Positions 8,477 through 17,255 of a stretch of DNA of 64,000 bases are shown piece by piece. The position numbers were made by a program, and so were the translations under genes. This DNA is from an uncultured bacterium (lineage in GTDB: Bacteria > Cyanobacteriota > Vampirovibrionia > Gastranaerophilales > Gastranaerophilaceae): assembly GCA_902792085.1 (NCBI GenBank), contig CADAYE010000001.1, forward strand, positions 1 through 64,000, given 5' to 3'. Position 1 is the stretch's first letter, and every line of letters begins with the position of its first letter. The notes below the pieces were generated by a model, which was not told the origin of the DNA, searched no databases, and saw nothing but the letters and a program-made list of their open reading frames with translations.

Positions 8477-9844
8477 ATGAAATTTCGTGGTGCTTTCAGT
8501 GCTCTTAGAAATAGTGAATATTTAAAGGCATTTGAAACAAAAATAAAAGATATTTTAGGTAGTAAAAAAACAATTAGTTTAAGTGACCTTAAAAGTAAAG
8601 GCTCTGTATTTTCACAACTGGAAAATGTAAAAAATAATAATTTAGCAGAAATTATGGGACTTGACGGGGATGTAAATACTCTGAGTGAAAATGAATTAAT
8701 GGTTTTGTTAACACTGCTTGATGGTGAAACAAAAGACAAAGAATGGTTATATGACGGAGTTCTATCTCTAAATGAAAACAGCAAAATTAACAATGTTTGC
8801 AAAGGCGGCATTCATGGCTTGTATGAATCAATAAAAAATAAAAGAGAAATTAATGACAAATCAGAACTTAATATAAACGGTGAAATAGATTTTTCATATC
8901 AGGTAGGAAATAATTGTTGGTTTTTATCTCAGTTAAACGGTTATGCTCAAACTGATTTTGGCAAAAAGATAATAAAAAACAGTATTGAATTTAATGAAAA
9001 AGACGGAACTTACAGCGTAAATTTTAAAGGCGATAATAAAATATACAAATATACTAAAAAAGAACTGCTTGATGCGAAAGCCTCTATGAAATATGCTGCA
9101 AGCAAAGATAGTAAAAATGATACAGGTCTGCTTTTGGAAGTCGCATTTGAGGATTTATTTGCAGATTTGGAAACCGAAGAATTTATGTCCCGATATTCAG
9201 ATGGTGAAAGAGATATTATTACTGATAATGATTTTAAAAAGAATGGTGATAAATATATTATGCGTTTTTCTTTTGATAGAGAAACAGTTATAACGGAAAA
9301 AGAATTAAAAGAAGCAGGAATAAGCAATAATCCAAAAGATATTATAGAATATGCATTCAGAAAACATACAAAACAGCAAGGACTTCATGGCGCAGATACG
9401 CTTGATAGTGATGGGAACTTTGATGTTTTAAAACATTTAACCGGAGATGAATATAATGTACCGTTCGGCTGGAATGAAGATATAAATCAGGATATAGAAA
9501 ATATTGCAGTATTTCTGAAACTGAAAGCACAAAATAAACAGGACTTTGCATTATTTTTCAATTCAAGTTATGAAATAGAAGAAAACAAAGTAGAAGAATT
9601 TGGTTTTGGAACACATGTTTATTATGTGAATGATGTCAAATTAAATGAAAACGGTGAAATAGAAGCAGTTGGAATAAATAATCCTCATGACAGTTCAGCA
9701 GTAATATATAAATCATTTAAAGATTTTCTTAAATGTTCTATTGAAAATTCTCCTTTTGATGATGCTGAAAGTTACTACCAATTCTGGGGTTCAACTCAAA
9801 AAGAGGACATTAAAGAAGAATTAGAAAAAAGAAGAACAGAATAA
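8477..9844 (+). CDS. Calpain-like cysteine protease (C2-type core)
   Basis: Start set at the ATG at 8477, which follows AAAGGAATATT; the product has 455 residues. A papain-like calpain triad can be read: Cys147 in QVGNNCWFLSQLNG (compare the family QG-x-CW), His380 in FGTHVYYVNDV and Asn402 in GINNPHDSS. The N-terminal 130 residues are helical and charged; no signal peptide or membrane segment is seen, so it should act in the cytosol unless exported by another route. The EF-hand and C2-like domains of animal calpains are absent. It stands alone. Substrate unknown; assignment rests on the three motifs in order and their spacing. Confidence 0.7.
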   Translation: MKFRGAFSALRNSEYLKAFETKIKDILGSKKTISLSDLKSKGSVFSQLENVKNNNLAEIMGLDGDVNTLSENELMVLLTLLDGETKDKEWLYDGVLSLNENSKINNVCKGGIHGLYESIKNKREINDKSELNINGEIDFSYQVGNNCWFLSQLNGYAQTDFGKKIIKNSIEFNEKDGTYSVNFKGDNKIYKYTKKELLDAKASMKYAASKDSKNDTGLLLEVAFEDLFADLETEEFMSRYSDGERDIITDNDFKKNGDKYIMRFSFDRETVITEKELKEAGISNNPKDIIEYAFRKHTKQQGLHGADTLDSDGNFDVLKHLTGDEYNVPFGWNEDINQDIENIAVFLKLKAQNKQDFALFFNSSYEIEENKVEEFGFGTHVYYVNDVKLNENGEIEAVGINNPHDSSAVIYKSFKDFLKCSIENSPFDDAESYYQFWGSTQKEDIKEELEKRRTE

Positions 9845-9849
9845 AAAAA

Positions 9850-10764
9850 TTACTCTTCAATAATTTCAATCATTTCTTTCAGCATTTTATTATAAGGAAC
9901 AGGGATATTATATTTTTCGCCCATTTCAATTACTGCACCGGCAAACATTTCAACTTCGGTTTTTCTCCCTGCTTCAATATCCTGCAGCATAGAAGTTTTA
10001 CCTTCGGGACACATTTTGTCAAACCCTTTAAACGCATCATCAATAATTGTGTCTGTATTTTTTACTCCTTTTGCTTTTGCAATTTCAACGACTTCAAGCA
10101 TAATATTTTTGAGTAAATTTCTTATTTTTTTACTGTTTTGCATTTGTCCGAAAGTTTTGTGTAATATTGCAGAAATCTGATTTGAACTTACATTGAGCAT
10201 AAATTTTAACCACATCGAACGTTCAATATCTTCAGGAATACTATAAGAAATTCCGACTTTATCAAAGTAATTTTTTAAAATGACTTCATCATTTTTGTCG
10301 GTAATATTGGTATTTAAAACCCCAAAAACAATATCTCCCGTACCGTCAAAAGTAATTTTGTTACCGTTACGCATTGCACTGTGTCCGATAAAATAGGAAT
10401 GAACAATATGTTTCCAACCGTACTTTTGCGCAAGATAATCCTCACTTGTAACCCCATTTAAAAGCGATAGTATTATAGTATCATCTTTTACAAAATTTTT
10501 TATGTTATTCAGTGCATCAAAAAAACCGTTATATTTTGTAGCAATAATAATCAAATCCGCTTTAAAATTTTCTTTATCAGGTAAAACATAATTTAATCTT
10601 AATTCTTTCCCGTTAAAAATTTTTGGAGTTTTAATATATTTTTCAAATCGTTTTTCATCAACAAGAATTTTTAAATTATCATTATCATAAGTACTTATTT
10701 TATCGGCATAAATTGAGCCGATAGCTCCTATTCCGCATATCAAAACTTTTTTAATTTCTTTCAT
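9850..10764 (-). CDS. panE: 2-dehydropantoate 2-reductase (ketopantoate reductase family)
   Basis: Reduces 2-dehydropantoate to pantoate with NADPH on the way to pantothenate and CoA. The 304 residues fit the PanE/ApbA family. GIGAIGSIYA (about 11-20) is the nucleotide loop, KYNGF (about 77) carries the expected early Lys, LLNGVTSEDYL is the conserved N-G pair, and MWLKFMLNVSSNQISA holds the catalytic Lys in W-x-K. It is convergent with the protease gene (5 bases apart). Family members are sometimes other 2-oxo-acid reductases, so the exact substrate is likely but not certain. Confidence 0.85.
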   Translation of the reverse strand: MKEIKKVLICGIGAIGSIYADKISTYDNDNLKILVDEKRFEKYIKTPKIFNGKELRLNYVLPDKENFKADLIIIATKYNGFFDALNNIKNFVKDDTIILSLLNGVTSEDYLAQKYGWKHIVHSYFIGHSAMRNGNKITFDGTGDIVFGVLNTNITDKNDEVILKNYFDKVGISYSIPEDIERSMWLKFMLNVSSNQISAILHKTFGQMQNSKKIRNLLKNIMLEVVEIAKAKGVKNTDTIIDDAFKGFDKMCPEGKTSMLQDIEAGRKTEVEMFAGAVIEMGEKYNIPVPYNKMLKEMIEIIEE

Positions 10765-10909
10765 AGCAAAGATATTTTAACACTAAAAAATTTTTAATTA
10801 AAAAAACTTTACATATACAAATTTTAGGACAATTCTCAAGAAAAAAAATACTTTATATAAAAGTAGTAGTTATATATGTGTGTGTAAATTTTAATAGTGT
10901 GGTCTTTTA

Positions 10910-11668
10910 GTGGGAATTGAATTTAACCCTTGGCGGTTGTTTAGTAACCCCGTCAATCAGGTACAATTAAATAACAAATATACTATACCTTTTGGAAACA
11001 ATGCAGGAAAAGACAGTTTCCAGAATAATTCCGTTGAGCGTTTTTTCGATGAAAAAAGTATAATGATGGCGATTGTTCAAAATCGTGAATTAAAAGAAAT
11101 AATGAGTAAAAACAAGTTGCCTGTCAGGTTAAATATGAGAGAACTTATGGAACTGAAACAAGGTCATTGTCGGGATAGTGCGGAAATTTGTGCCAAAATA
11201 TACAAGGTTCTGCCGCCTGCGCTAAAAAGTCAGGTAAACATAAAAGACCTGAAAGACGGTGCTATGCTTCATGATTTTGGTAAAGTTTTAATTCCCCCGG
11301 AAATTCTTAATAAAGAAGGAAAATTAACGCAAGAAGAATTTAAAATTATGCAGCTTCACTCTGAACTTGGTTATCAGTTGCTCAAAAACAGCGGAGTAAA
11401 TAATGAAGTTTTGGCTTTGATTCGTCATCACCACGATAATCTTGAGAGTGATAACAAATTTATTCCTGATATGAATATTCAGATTCTCAATATTGCGGAT
11501 AAATATTCCGCTTTGACGGAAAATCGTGTTTATAAAAAGGCTTTGAGTCCTGAACAGGCATTGGGAATTATATATGATGATGTCCAAAAAGGTAATATTC
11601 ATCCTATGCTTTATTATTCACTTGTTCAGGCGGTAAGACAAACCCCTCAACCCGTTGCAAAAGTTTAA
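10910..11668 (+). CDS. HD-domain phosphohydrolase, HD-GYP-like but lacking GYP
   Basis: 252 residues, GTG start. The HD core begins at about residue 85 (GHCRDSAEI) and contains LHDFGKVLIPPEILNKEGKL (His121-Asp122), a QLHSELG helix (His150) and IRHHHDN (about 172-177). The fold and the PPEILNKEGKLT segment match HD-GYP c-di-GMP phosphodiesterases. However, the sequence after HHH reads DNLESDNKF where the W-DG-x-GYP loop is expected, so activity on c-di-GMP is doubtful. The N-terminus (about 1-50) is unlike other HD proteins and includes IPFGNN. A GGDEF protein occurs 45 kb away. Confidence 0.75.
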   Translation: MGIEFNPWRLFSNPVNQVQLNNKYTIPFGNNAGKDSFQNNSVERFFDEKSIMMAIVQNRELKEIMSKNKLPVRLNMRELMELKQGHCRDSAEICAKIYKVLPPALKSQVNIKDLKDGAMLHDFGKVLIPPEILNKEGKLTQEEFKIMQLHSELGYQLLKNSGVNNEVLALIRHHHDNLESDNKFIPDMNIQILNIADKYSALTENRVYKKALSPEQALGIIYDDVQKGNIHPMLYYSLVQAVRQTPQPVAKV

Positions 11669-11688
11669 TAATATGATATTATAGATTT

Positions 11689-11883
11689 ATGGGTTTTTCT
11701 TTCAGAAAAAGTATTAATTTAGGTTTGTTCAGAATAAATATTTCCAAATCGGGAATAGGTATATCTTTTGGTGTAAAAGGCTGCAGAGTATCGGTTGACC
11801 CCAAAGGCAGAACTACTCTTAATGCGGGAAAAGGTCCGATTCGTTACACAAAAACTCTTAAAAAAGCCTCTAAAAAGAAATAA
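11689..11883 (+). CDS. DUF4236 small protein
   Basis: 64 residues that are essentially one DUF4236 domain: MGFSFRKSINLGLFRINIS, then SGIGISFGVKGCRVSVDPKG, then a glycine-rich RTTLNAGKGPIRYTK and a Lys-rich tail. The family is widespread, usually small or fused to other modules, and its job is not known. It lies 20 bases after the HD gene on the same strand and may be co-transcribed. Confidence 0.85.
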   Translation: MGFSFRKSINLGLFRINISKSGIGISFGVKGCRVSVDPKGRTTLNAGKGPIRYTKTLKKASKKK

Positions 11884-11925
11884 TTTTTGGCAAAAAAATT
11901 TTTGTTTTAACATTATAAAAACATT

Positions 11926-12738
11926 ATGCGAATTTGTCCGATACAAAATTATAATTACAACTTAAATTTTAAAAGCAGTGCGCCAATGAATGCCAATTGG
12001 CGTGAAAGTTATGAACCTGATAACAAGGAAAATAAGCCTCAAAAACAAAACAAATCCCCCGAATGGTTACGCAAAGGTGTGTTGTTATCTCTTATTGGAC
12101 TTACAATATATAATGACCCGTCAACACAAGAATTTTTAAAACCCGAAAATATTAAACAACAGGAAAAATTACAACAGGAATATTTTAAAGATGTTGCAAA
12201 CAGAGGAATGTCTGTTTCTACATACCATTTAAACAGACTTGGTGATGTTGATAAGCCATTAATAAAATCAAAAGGAATAGGAGAATATAACCTTGAATTA
12301 ACTCTTGATAACGGTAAAAAAATTGAATTTGACATAAACACATCCGATAAAAATGATAATATACTTGTCGGGTATTTTAAATCTGATAATAATAAATTAT
12401 TAAAATACAAAGCCGTATTTAATCCGCAAAATCCTGAAGAATTTGAAATTTTTGTCCGCAACAGGGAAAATCAAAAATTTATTTTCGGCAGAAAACCAAA
12501 CGGCGAATTATATCAATTGAAAAACGGTAAAAAAATAATTTTAAACAAAGAAAATGCCCAAAAATATCAGGCAGAAATCAGACAGGTTGAAGAACTTGAA
12601 GATTTAGAATTTTTTACGACAAAAAATGATATGTGGCGAAAAATGAACCTGATTTTATTATTCTTATTAACCCTTAATGAATGGGGACATGATATGCAAA
12701 AAAGAGATGAAGCAAAAGAGAAAAACGGCAAGTCTTAA
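11926..12738 (+). CDS. Membrane-associated protein with N-terminal NFKS motif, unknown
   Basis: 270 residues. The N-terminus MRICPIQNYNYNLNFKSSA resembles the short leader seen in several small proteins here (a polar Asn/Gln run, then F-x-S/G). Two hydrophobic segments follow, WLRKGVLLSLIGLTIYND (about 47-64) and MNLILLFLLTLNEW (about 242-256). Between them is a charged, beta-rich region with repeated N-x-K-x-I/L and 'NGKK' turns (DNGKKIEFD, KNGKKIILN). It probably sits at the inner membrane with most of the chain on one side. No family recognised. Confidence 0.65.
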   Translation: MRICPIQNYNYNLNFKSSAPMNANWRESYEPDNKENKPQKQNKSPEWLRKGVLLSLIGLTIYNDPSTQEFLKPENIKQQEKLQQEYFKDVANRGMSVSTYHLNRLGDVDKPLIKSKGIGEYNLELTLDNGKKIEFDINTSDKNDNILVGYFKSDNNKLLKYKAVFNPQNPEEFEIFVRNRENQKFIFGRKPNGELYQLKNGKKIILNKENAQKYQAEIRQVEELEDLEFFTTKNDMWRKMNLILLFLLTLNEWGHDMQKRDEAKEKNGKS

Positions 12739-12797
12739 TCCGCTTCTTGAAATTAAACTTTGTTTGAGATAGACTTGATTGGCTGGACATGTAGAGG

Positions 12798-12850
12798 TTT
12801 AACCCCCTTACTCGTCTGTGGCGTACTTCCCTCTAAAAAGAGGGCAGAGA
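12798..12850. repeat. Short dispersed palindrome, CCCCCT...CTTCCC family
   Basis: TTTAACCCCCTTACTCG then CTTCCCTCTAAAAAGAGGGC. Related copies lie at 27482-27525, 56315-56363 and, shortened, 58182-58210. The CCCTC TAAAAA GAGGG hairpin is the best conserved part. It creates a false upstream extension of the following FAD-protein frame. Confidence 0.6.
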
Positions 12851-12867
12851 ATTTGAAAGGGAAAAAG

Positions 12868-14244
12868 ATGTATAATGTCGCTATAATCGGAGCAGGACCT
12901 GCGGGAATTTTTGCCGCTTTGGAAATAATGAAATTAAAACCTGAATGGAAAGTGGTTTTAATTGAAAAAGGACAGAGAATTGAAACAAGAAAATGCCCTT
13001 TAAGACAAGGTTCACCGAAATGTGTAAACTGCAAAAAATGCGGTCTTTTATGCGGATGGGGCGGAGCAGGTGCGTTTTCAGACGGGAAATTAACTCTCAC
13101 TCCTGATGTAGGCGGACATTTGGCTGAATATATGTCAAGAAAGCAGGCAGAAGATTTAATCGGTTATGCTGACGATTTGTATTTAAAATATGGTGCAACG
13201 GATGAAGTTTTCGGAACAGATATAAAAGTATTTGAAGAACTTGAACATCAGGCAGTATTGGCAGAACTCAAACTTGTTCATTCCCCTGTCAGACACTTGG
13301 GAACAGAAAGAAGTCTGGATGTTTTGAAAAACATGCAGGACTATCTTGATGAAAGAATAACAATTTTAAATAATGTCTGCGCAAAATCACTTATAGTCGA
13401 GTGCGAACAGGTTAAGGGTATTGAACTTGATAACGGTGAAACTATTTGTGCGGAATACACAATTATTGCTCCGGGCAGAGAGGGGGCTGACTGGCTTACA
13501 CAAGAATTTGCAAAGCACAAAATCGGCATGGTTAATAATGCGGTTGATGTCGGTGCCAGAGTAGAACTTCCTGCGCCTGTATTTGAACCTTTAACATCAA
13601 AATTGTACGAATCAAAACTTATTTATCATTCCCCGACATTTGGCGATGAAGTAAGAACTTTCTGTATGAATCCAAACGGTGAAGTCGTACAGGAAAATTA
13701 TTCGGGTATTGCAACCGTAAACGGTCACAGTTACGCCAATTTTAAAACTCCTAATACAAATTTTGCGCTATTAGTCAGCGAAAAATTCACAGAACCGTTT
13801 AAAGAACCTATCCAATACGGTCAGCATATAGCAAGACTTGCAAATATGCTTGCAGGCGGAATTTTGGTACAAAGATTCGGGGATTTGTTAGAAGGCAGAC
13901 GCTCTACACCTGAAAGAATTAAATCAAGCGTAATTACTCCGACACTTACCTGCGCAACTCCGGGGGATTTGAGCCTTGTAATTCCTTATCGTCAAATGAC
14001 AAGTATTATCGAAATGCTAAAAGCACTTGATAAACTTTGCCCTGGAACAGCATCAAGATACACACTTCTTTACGGTATAGAAGTCAAATTCTATTCTGCA
14101 AGAGTAAAACTCACAAATGAACTTGAAACAGAGGGCGTAAAAAATCTGTTCACAATCGGTGACGGTGCAGGGGTAACAAGAGGCTTGCTCCAAGCCTCCG
14201 CTTCAGGTGTTTATGTAGCAAGAACCATCTGCGAAAGAGGATAA
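12868..14244 (+). CDS. FAD-dependent dehydrogenase, COG2509-like
   Basis: Start placed at the ATG at 12868 after GGGAAAAAG, so that the dinucleotide loop VAIIGAGPAGIFAALEIMK is N-terminal; the longer frame begins inside a repeat. The 458-residue product has a cysteine-rich insert CPLRQGSPKCVNCKKCGLLCGWGG (spanning about 43-66), SDGKLTLTPDVGG, and a late FAD-binding FTIGDGAGVTRGLLQASASG. These are typical of the uncharacterised FAD dehydrogenase family in anaerobes (related to geranylgeranyl-reductase-like oxidoreductases). Substrate unknown; the clustered cysteines may hold a metal or iron-sulfur centre. Confidence 0.88.
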   Translation: MYNVAIIGAGPAGIFAALEIMKLKPEWKVVLIEKGQRIETRKCPLRQGSPKCVNCKKCGLLCGWGGAGAFSDGKLTLTPDVGGHLAEYMSRKQAEDLIGYADDLYLKYGATDEVFGTDIKVFEELEHQAVLAELKLVHSPVRHLGTERSLDVLKNMQDYLDERITILNNVCAKSLIVECEQVKGIELDNGETICAEYTIIAPGREGADWLTQEFAKHKIGMVNNAVDVGARVELPAPVFEPLTSKLYESKLIYHSPTFGDEVRTFCMNPNGEVVQENYSGIATVNGHSYANFKTPNTNFALLVSEKFTEPFKEPIQYGQHIARLANMLAGGILVQRFGDLLEGRRSTPERIKSSVITPTLTCATPGDLSLVIPYRQMTSIIEMLKALDKLCPGTASRYTLLYGIEVKFYSARVKLTNELETEGVKNLFTIGDGAGVTRGLLQASASGVYVARTICERG

Positions 14245-14247
14245 TAA

Positions 14248-14532
14248 TCATTTCGGGAAACATGCACCGAACATGCAGTCTTGGTTTAATGCGGGAAATC
14301 CGAATTTAAACGGTACAGGATACGACATTGTGGGAATTTGATACATTTTTTGAAGTTCTTCTTTTGTATTCAAATCATTTTCCTGTGAAACATCAGGCAT
14401 GGTTTTATCGATTCCCGATGCTCCGCCTGTACAACTTTGCTTCTTTTGCAAATCCTGCAAAAGGCATTTCCCGTTTGCGTGCAAAGCAGTCACAACAAGT
14501 GCAACCAAACTCAATATAATAAACTTTTTCAT
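14248..14532 (-). CDS. Small secreted protein, unknown
   Basis: 94 residues with a signal peptide (MKKFIILSLVALVVTALHANG) and a mature part of about 73 residues containing four to five cysteines (KCLLQ, QSCTGG, QDCMFGACFPK) and a proline-rich YPVPFKFGFP. A GGAGGTATTATT ribosome-binding site precedes the ATG. It converges on the FAD-protein gene with 3 bases between stops. Likely exported and disulphide-bonded; no family recognised. Confidence 0.7.
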   Translation of the reverse strand: MKKFIILSLVALVVTALHANGKCLLQDLQKKQSCTGGASGIDKTMPDVSQENDLNTKEELQKMYQIPTMSYPVPFKFGFPALNQDCMFGACFPK

Positions 14533-14607
14533 AATAATACCTCCGCAAATTTATTATTACGGATTATTTGCAAATTTTTATGCCCCGAAATAACGACAGT
14601 CAGGCTA

Positions 14608-15039
14608 TTACAAACGGATAATATTTTTTATTTTCTTATTTTCCATTTTTTTCAAAACATCTTTAAACGGAATAACAGGTTCCATTTTGAATCCGCAATC
14701 ATCTGATAATGTTCCGCCCATGGCAAAAAGTTCTTCCTGCGGATAGCGTCTGCAAATCGGAGGTCGCCAAAAATGAATCTTACATCTTTTGGTATCAGGG
14801 TCAAGATGCTTACACTCAAAAATTAATCCTAATTCATCTTTGCCGATAATTTTTAACCCCGAATAAAAACTGAACAATCCCTGCAACTTTTCAAACTCTT
14901 TTTCGTCTTTAAGTACATGCTTAAAATGCTTTACATAAATATGAGTACAGCATTGTCCGCATCCTTTGCATTTTCCGGTGCGCCAATAGTGTTTATGAAA
15001 TACTTTTGCCCATACAAATTTTTTCAGTTTTTCAAACAT
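14608..15039 (-). CDS. YkgJ-family cysteine-cluster protein
   Basis: 143 residues. The N-terminal third holds GKCKGCGQCCTHIYV (C-x2-C-x2-CC), and a later part holds CKHLDPDTKRCKIHFWRPPICRRYP, the usual YkgJ (Fe-S/Zn-binding) pattern in which eight cysteines coordinate metal. The RPPICRRYP box is the strongest mark. The biochemical role of the family is poorly known. It stands alone. Confidence 0.88.
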   Translation of the reverse strand: MFEKLKKFVWAKVFHKHYWRTGKCKGCGQCCTHIYVKHFKHVLKDEKEFEKLQGLFSFYSGLKIIGKDELGLIFECKHLDPDTKRCKIHFWRPPICRRYPQEELFAMGGTLSDDCGFKMEPVIPFKDVLKKMENKKIKNIIRL

Positions 15040-15218
15040 AATTACATAATAATATTAAAAATCAACCGAAATTGTTAATTTTTGTAAATATATAACAAAA
15101 AACAGGCAAAAGTTAATCTTGAGGAGAATTAAGAAAAAAGGAAAGACACTAAAAATAAAACCTATATACAGTTTTTTAACTGACATAATACTATAACATA
15201 ACCAAAAATAACCAACCT

Positions 15219-15243
15219 GACCTCGAAAGAGGTCTTTTTTTTT
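15219..15243 (+). terminator. Plus-strand terminator with no gene upstream
   Basis: GACCTC-GAAA-GAGGTC (a six-pair stem with a GNRA loop) followed directly by nine T. The T run lies only on the plus-strand side, so it ends plus-strand transcripts. The nearest plus-strand gene is more than 900 bases away, across two minus-strand genes. It may end a small RNA starting within 15040-15218 or block antisense read-through into the HxlR gene region. Confidence 0.65.
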
Positions 15244-15257
15244 AGGCAAAATATAGA

Positions 15258-15605
15258 TTAAGTCTTTGCCTTACCAAGACTTTTTTCCGTCAGTTTTACA
15301 TATTTTTTATAATCTTTTCCCCAATCGTAAAATGACAGTATAACAGGACGCAGAGAATATCCGATATCTGTCAGGGTATATTCAACTTTTGTTCCGGCTT
15401 CTTCTCTTGTCAAAATCCCATCTTGCTCAAGTTCTTTGAGTTTTGATGATAAAACTTTCTGCGTAATACCTTTCAGCGATTTTTTTATTTCGCTGAATCT
15501 TCTTGTGCCACCCATCAAATCCGCTATTATCATTACCTTCCAACGGCAGCCAATCATTTTTATTGTTACTGCAACAGGATTTCTTGGTAAATCTTTTAAA
15601 TTCAT
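15258..15605 (-). CDS. HxlR-family transcriptional regulator
   Basis: 115 residues, full length for this winged-helix family. NPVAVTIKMIGCRWKVMIIADLMGG carries the conserved W-K near the start. RRFSEIKKSLKGITQKVLSSKLKELEQDGI is the recognition helix block, and YTLTDIGYSLRPVILSFYDWG the C-terminal dimer helix. Such proteins often sense electrophiles or redox change and control neighbouring oxidoreductases. Here the neighbours are aroB and a YkgJ protein, so its target is unclear. The ribosome-binding site is GGGGAATTT. Confidence 0.9.
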   Translation of the reverse strand: MNLKDLPRNPVAVTIKMIGCRWKVMIIADLMGGTRRFSEIKKSLKGITQKVLSSKLKELEQDGILTREEAGTKVEYTLTDIGYSLRPVILSFYDWGKDYKKYVKLTEKSLGKAKT

Positions 15606-15676
15606 AAATTCCCCGTATCTTTTTACTACCTAATTTTTATGCCATAATATCACATTATTTAAGGCTTTGCAAATGA

Positions 15677-16744
15677 TTAGAAACTTATTTGGTCAATATT
15701 AAACTTAAAGGCTTCAACTTTAGCATAATCTGTTGGTAAAATAAAGGTTATATAATCACTGCCCGCTTTTTTATCAGCTTTCATAATATTTATTATCCGG
15801 TTTTTGTCAAATTGAGGAATTTTTAAAAACTCAAATTTTGAAATCAAGTCTTCACACAAAAACTTGTATTCTTTATCAATTTTGCCCAATTTGAAAGCGA
15901 AATTCAGTGCAAACAATATTCCTGCCACAACACATTCTCCATGCATAAATTTTTTGTAATTCCCGATAGTTTCTATTGCATGACCGTATGTATGGCCATA
16001 ATTGAGTATTTTGCGCAAACCTTTTTCTTTTTCGTCCTGATTTACAACGGCAATTTTTAGTTTGATACAAATTTTTATCAAATCGGCGAGGGTTAAAATA
16101 TCTCTATTGAGTATATTTTGAACATTTTCATTTAAAAAATTCATAAGATTAAGTTCTTCATCACATAAACAACTTTTTTCAATAAATCCGTATTTTACAA
16201 CTTCCCCAAGTCCGCTTTTGAATTGCCTCATATCAAGTGTTTTTAGAAAATTAACATTTATAAAAACTGCGCAAGGCTGATAAAAAGAACCGACAAGATT
16301 TTTACCATAATTTGTATTAACGGCAGTTTTACCGCCGACAGAACTGTCTGTGCAGGCAAGCAAAGTGGTCGGAACCTGAATATATTTTATCCCTCTCATA
16401 TATGTTGATGCCACAAACCCTGCCAAATCGCCAACAACACCGCCACCGATTGCAATTATTGAATCTTCCCTTGTAAGATGATGTGATAATGCAAAATTCA
16501 AAATTTTTGTATAATTTTGGATATTTTTTTCCTTTTCACCATCTTTTAAAATAAAAACTTTTTCTTTCGGAAAGCCTAAAATCTTATCGTAAATTTTAAA
16601 AACTTTTTGACTAATTACAACGATATAGTTTTTTGACGGGAAAGCATTAAAAATCTCATCACGCAAAGTTTCTATGTCATGATTATTAATAAATATCGGA
16701 TAATTTTTTTGCGCACTTTTTATGTTTACTTCAAGTTTGCACAT
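15677..16744 (-). CDS. aroB: 3-dehydroquinate synthase
   Basis: Second step of the shikimate pathway, converting DAHP to 3-dehydroquinate with NAD and a divalent metal. The 355 residues match the family: IAIGGGVVGDLAGFVAS (NAD loop), QVPTTLLACTDSSVGGKTAVN, GEVVKYGFI, and the metal-binding histidines in LNYGHTYGHAIE and FMHGECV. It overlaps the end of aroK by 19 bases on the same strand, giving a coupled aroK-aroB unit. Confidence 0.96.
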   Translation of the reverse strand: MCKLEVNIKSAQKNYPIFINNHDIETLRDEIFNAFPSKNYIVVISQKVFKIYDKILGFPKEKVFILKDGEKEKNIQNYTKILNFALSHHLTREDSIIAIGGGVVGDLAGFVASTYMRGIKYIQVPTTLLACTDSSVGGKTAVNTNYGKNLVGSFYQPCAVFINVNFLKTLDMRQFKSGLGEVVKYGFIEKSCLCDEELNLMNFLNENVQNILNRDILTLADLIKICIKLKIAVVNQDEKEKGLRKILNYGHTYGHAIETIGNYKKFMHGECVVAGILFALNFAFKLGKIDKEYKFLCEDLISKFEFLKIPQFDKNRIINIMKADKKAGSDYITFILPTDYAKVEAFKFNIDQISF

Positions 16745-17232
16745 TTCAAAATTTCCCCTGCCAAATCTTCAATATTTTTATTATCCGTTATTATGATAAA
16801 ATGGGCAAGTTCGTAATTATTTTTGCGTGAATTAAAAAGTTTTTCTATAGCAGATAGATTCATATTATTGTTCAAAAGCGGTCTGTCATTCGAATTTTTT
16901 AGTCTGTTTAAAATTGTTTCAGGCGAAGTTTGTAAATAAATTACAGTTGAATTATTTAATAAAAAATTTCTTGTCCCGTCATTTTCAAATGCTCCACCGC
17001 CAAGAGATATAACAAGATTTTCAGGTTCAAAAATATTTTTTAAAGTCAGAACTTCAAGTTCCCGAAAATAATTTTCGCCATTTTCAGAAAAAATCTCATT
17101 GATTGATTTTTTTTCATTTAAAACAATTTGTTCATCAATATCAATAAATTTCAAATTGCGCTTTTCTGCCAAAACTTTTCCGACAGACGATTTTCCCGAA
17201 CCTGACATTCCTGTTAAAACAATAGTTTTCAT
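16726..17232 (-). CDS. aroK: Shikimate kinase
   Basis: Phosphorylates shikimate with ATP. The start at 17232 gives MKTIVLTGMSGSGKSSVGKV with the P-loop at residues 8-15; the longer frame to 17259 lacks a better ribosome-binding site and runs into the 17256 element. DIDEQIV holds the D-x-D metal/substrate residues, ENYFRELE the substrate Arg-Glu, SLGGGAFEND the GGG loop and NDRPLLN the lid Arg. 168 residues is normal. It precedes and overlaps aroB. Confidence 0.95.
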   Translation of the reverse strand: MKTIVLTGMSGSGKSSVGKVLAEKRNLKFIDIDEQIVLNEKKSINEIFSENGENYFRELEVLTLKNIFEPENLVISLGGGAFENDGTRNFLLNNSTVIYLQTSPETILNRLKNSNDRPLLNNNMNLSAIEKLFNSRKNNYELAHFIIITDNKNIEDLAGEILKCANLK

Positions 17233-17255
17233 AAGGTCATCATAACACAAAAAAT

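Noticed and set aside
12760-12867. N-terminal extension of the FAD dehydrogenase
   Set aside because: The extra 36 codons translate a dispersed repeat; the dinucleotide-binding loop and the ribosome-binding site support the start at 12868.
15055-15249. A 64-residue minus-strand frame with hydrophobic tail
   Set aside because: It begins inside the terminator hairpin at 15219-15243, has no ribosome-binding site, and its hydrophobic look comes from AT-rich codons.
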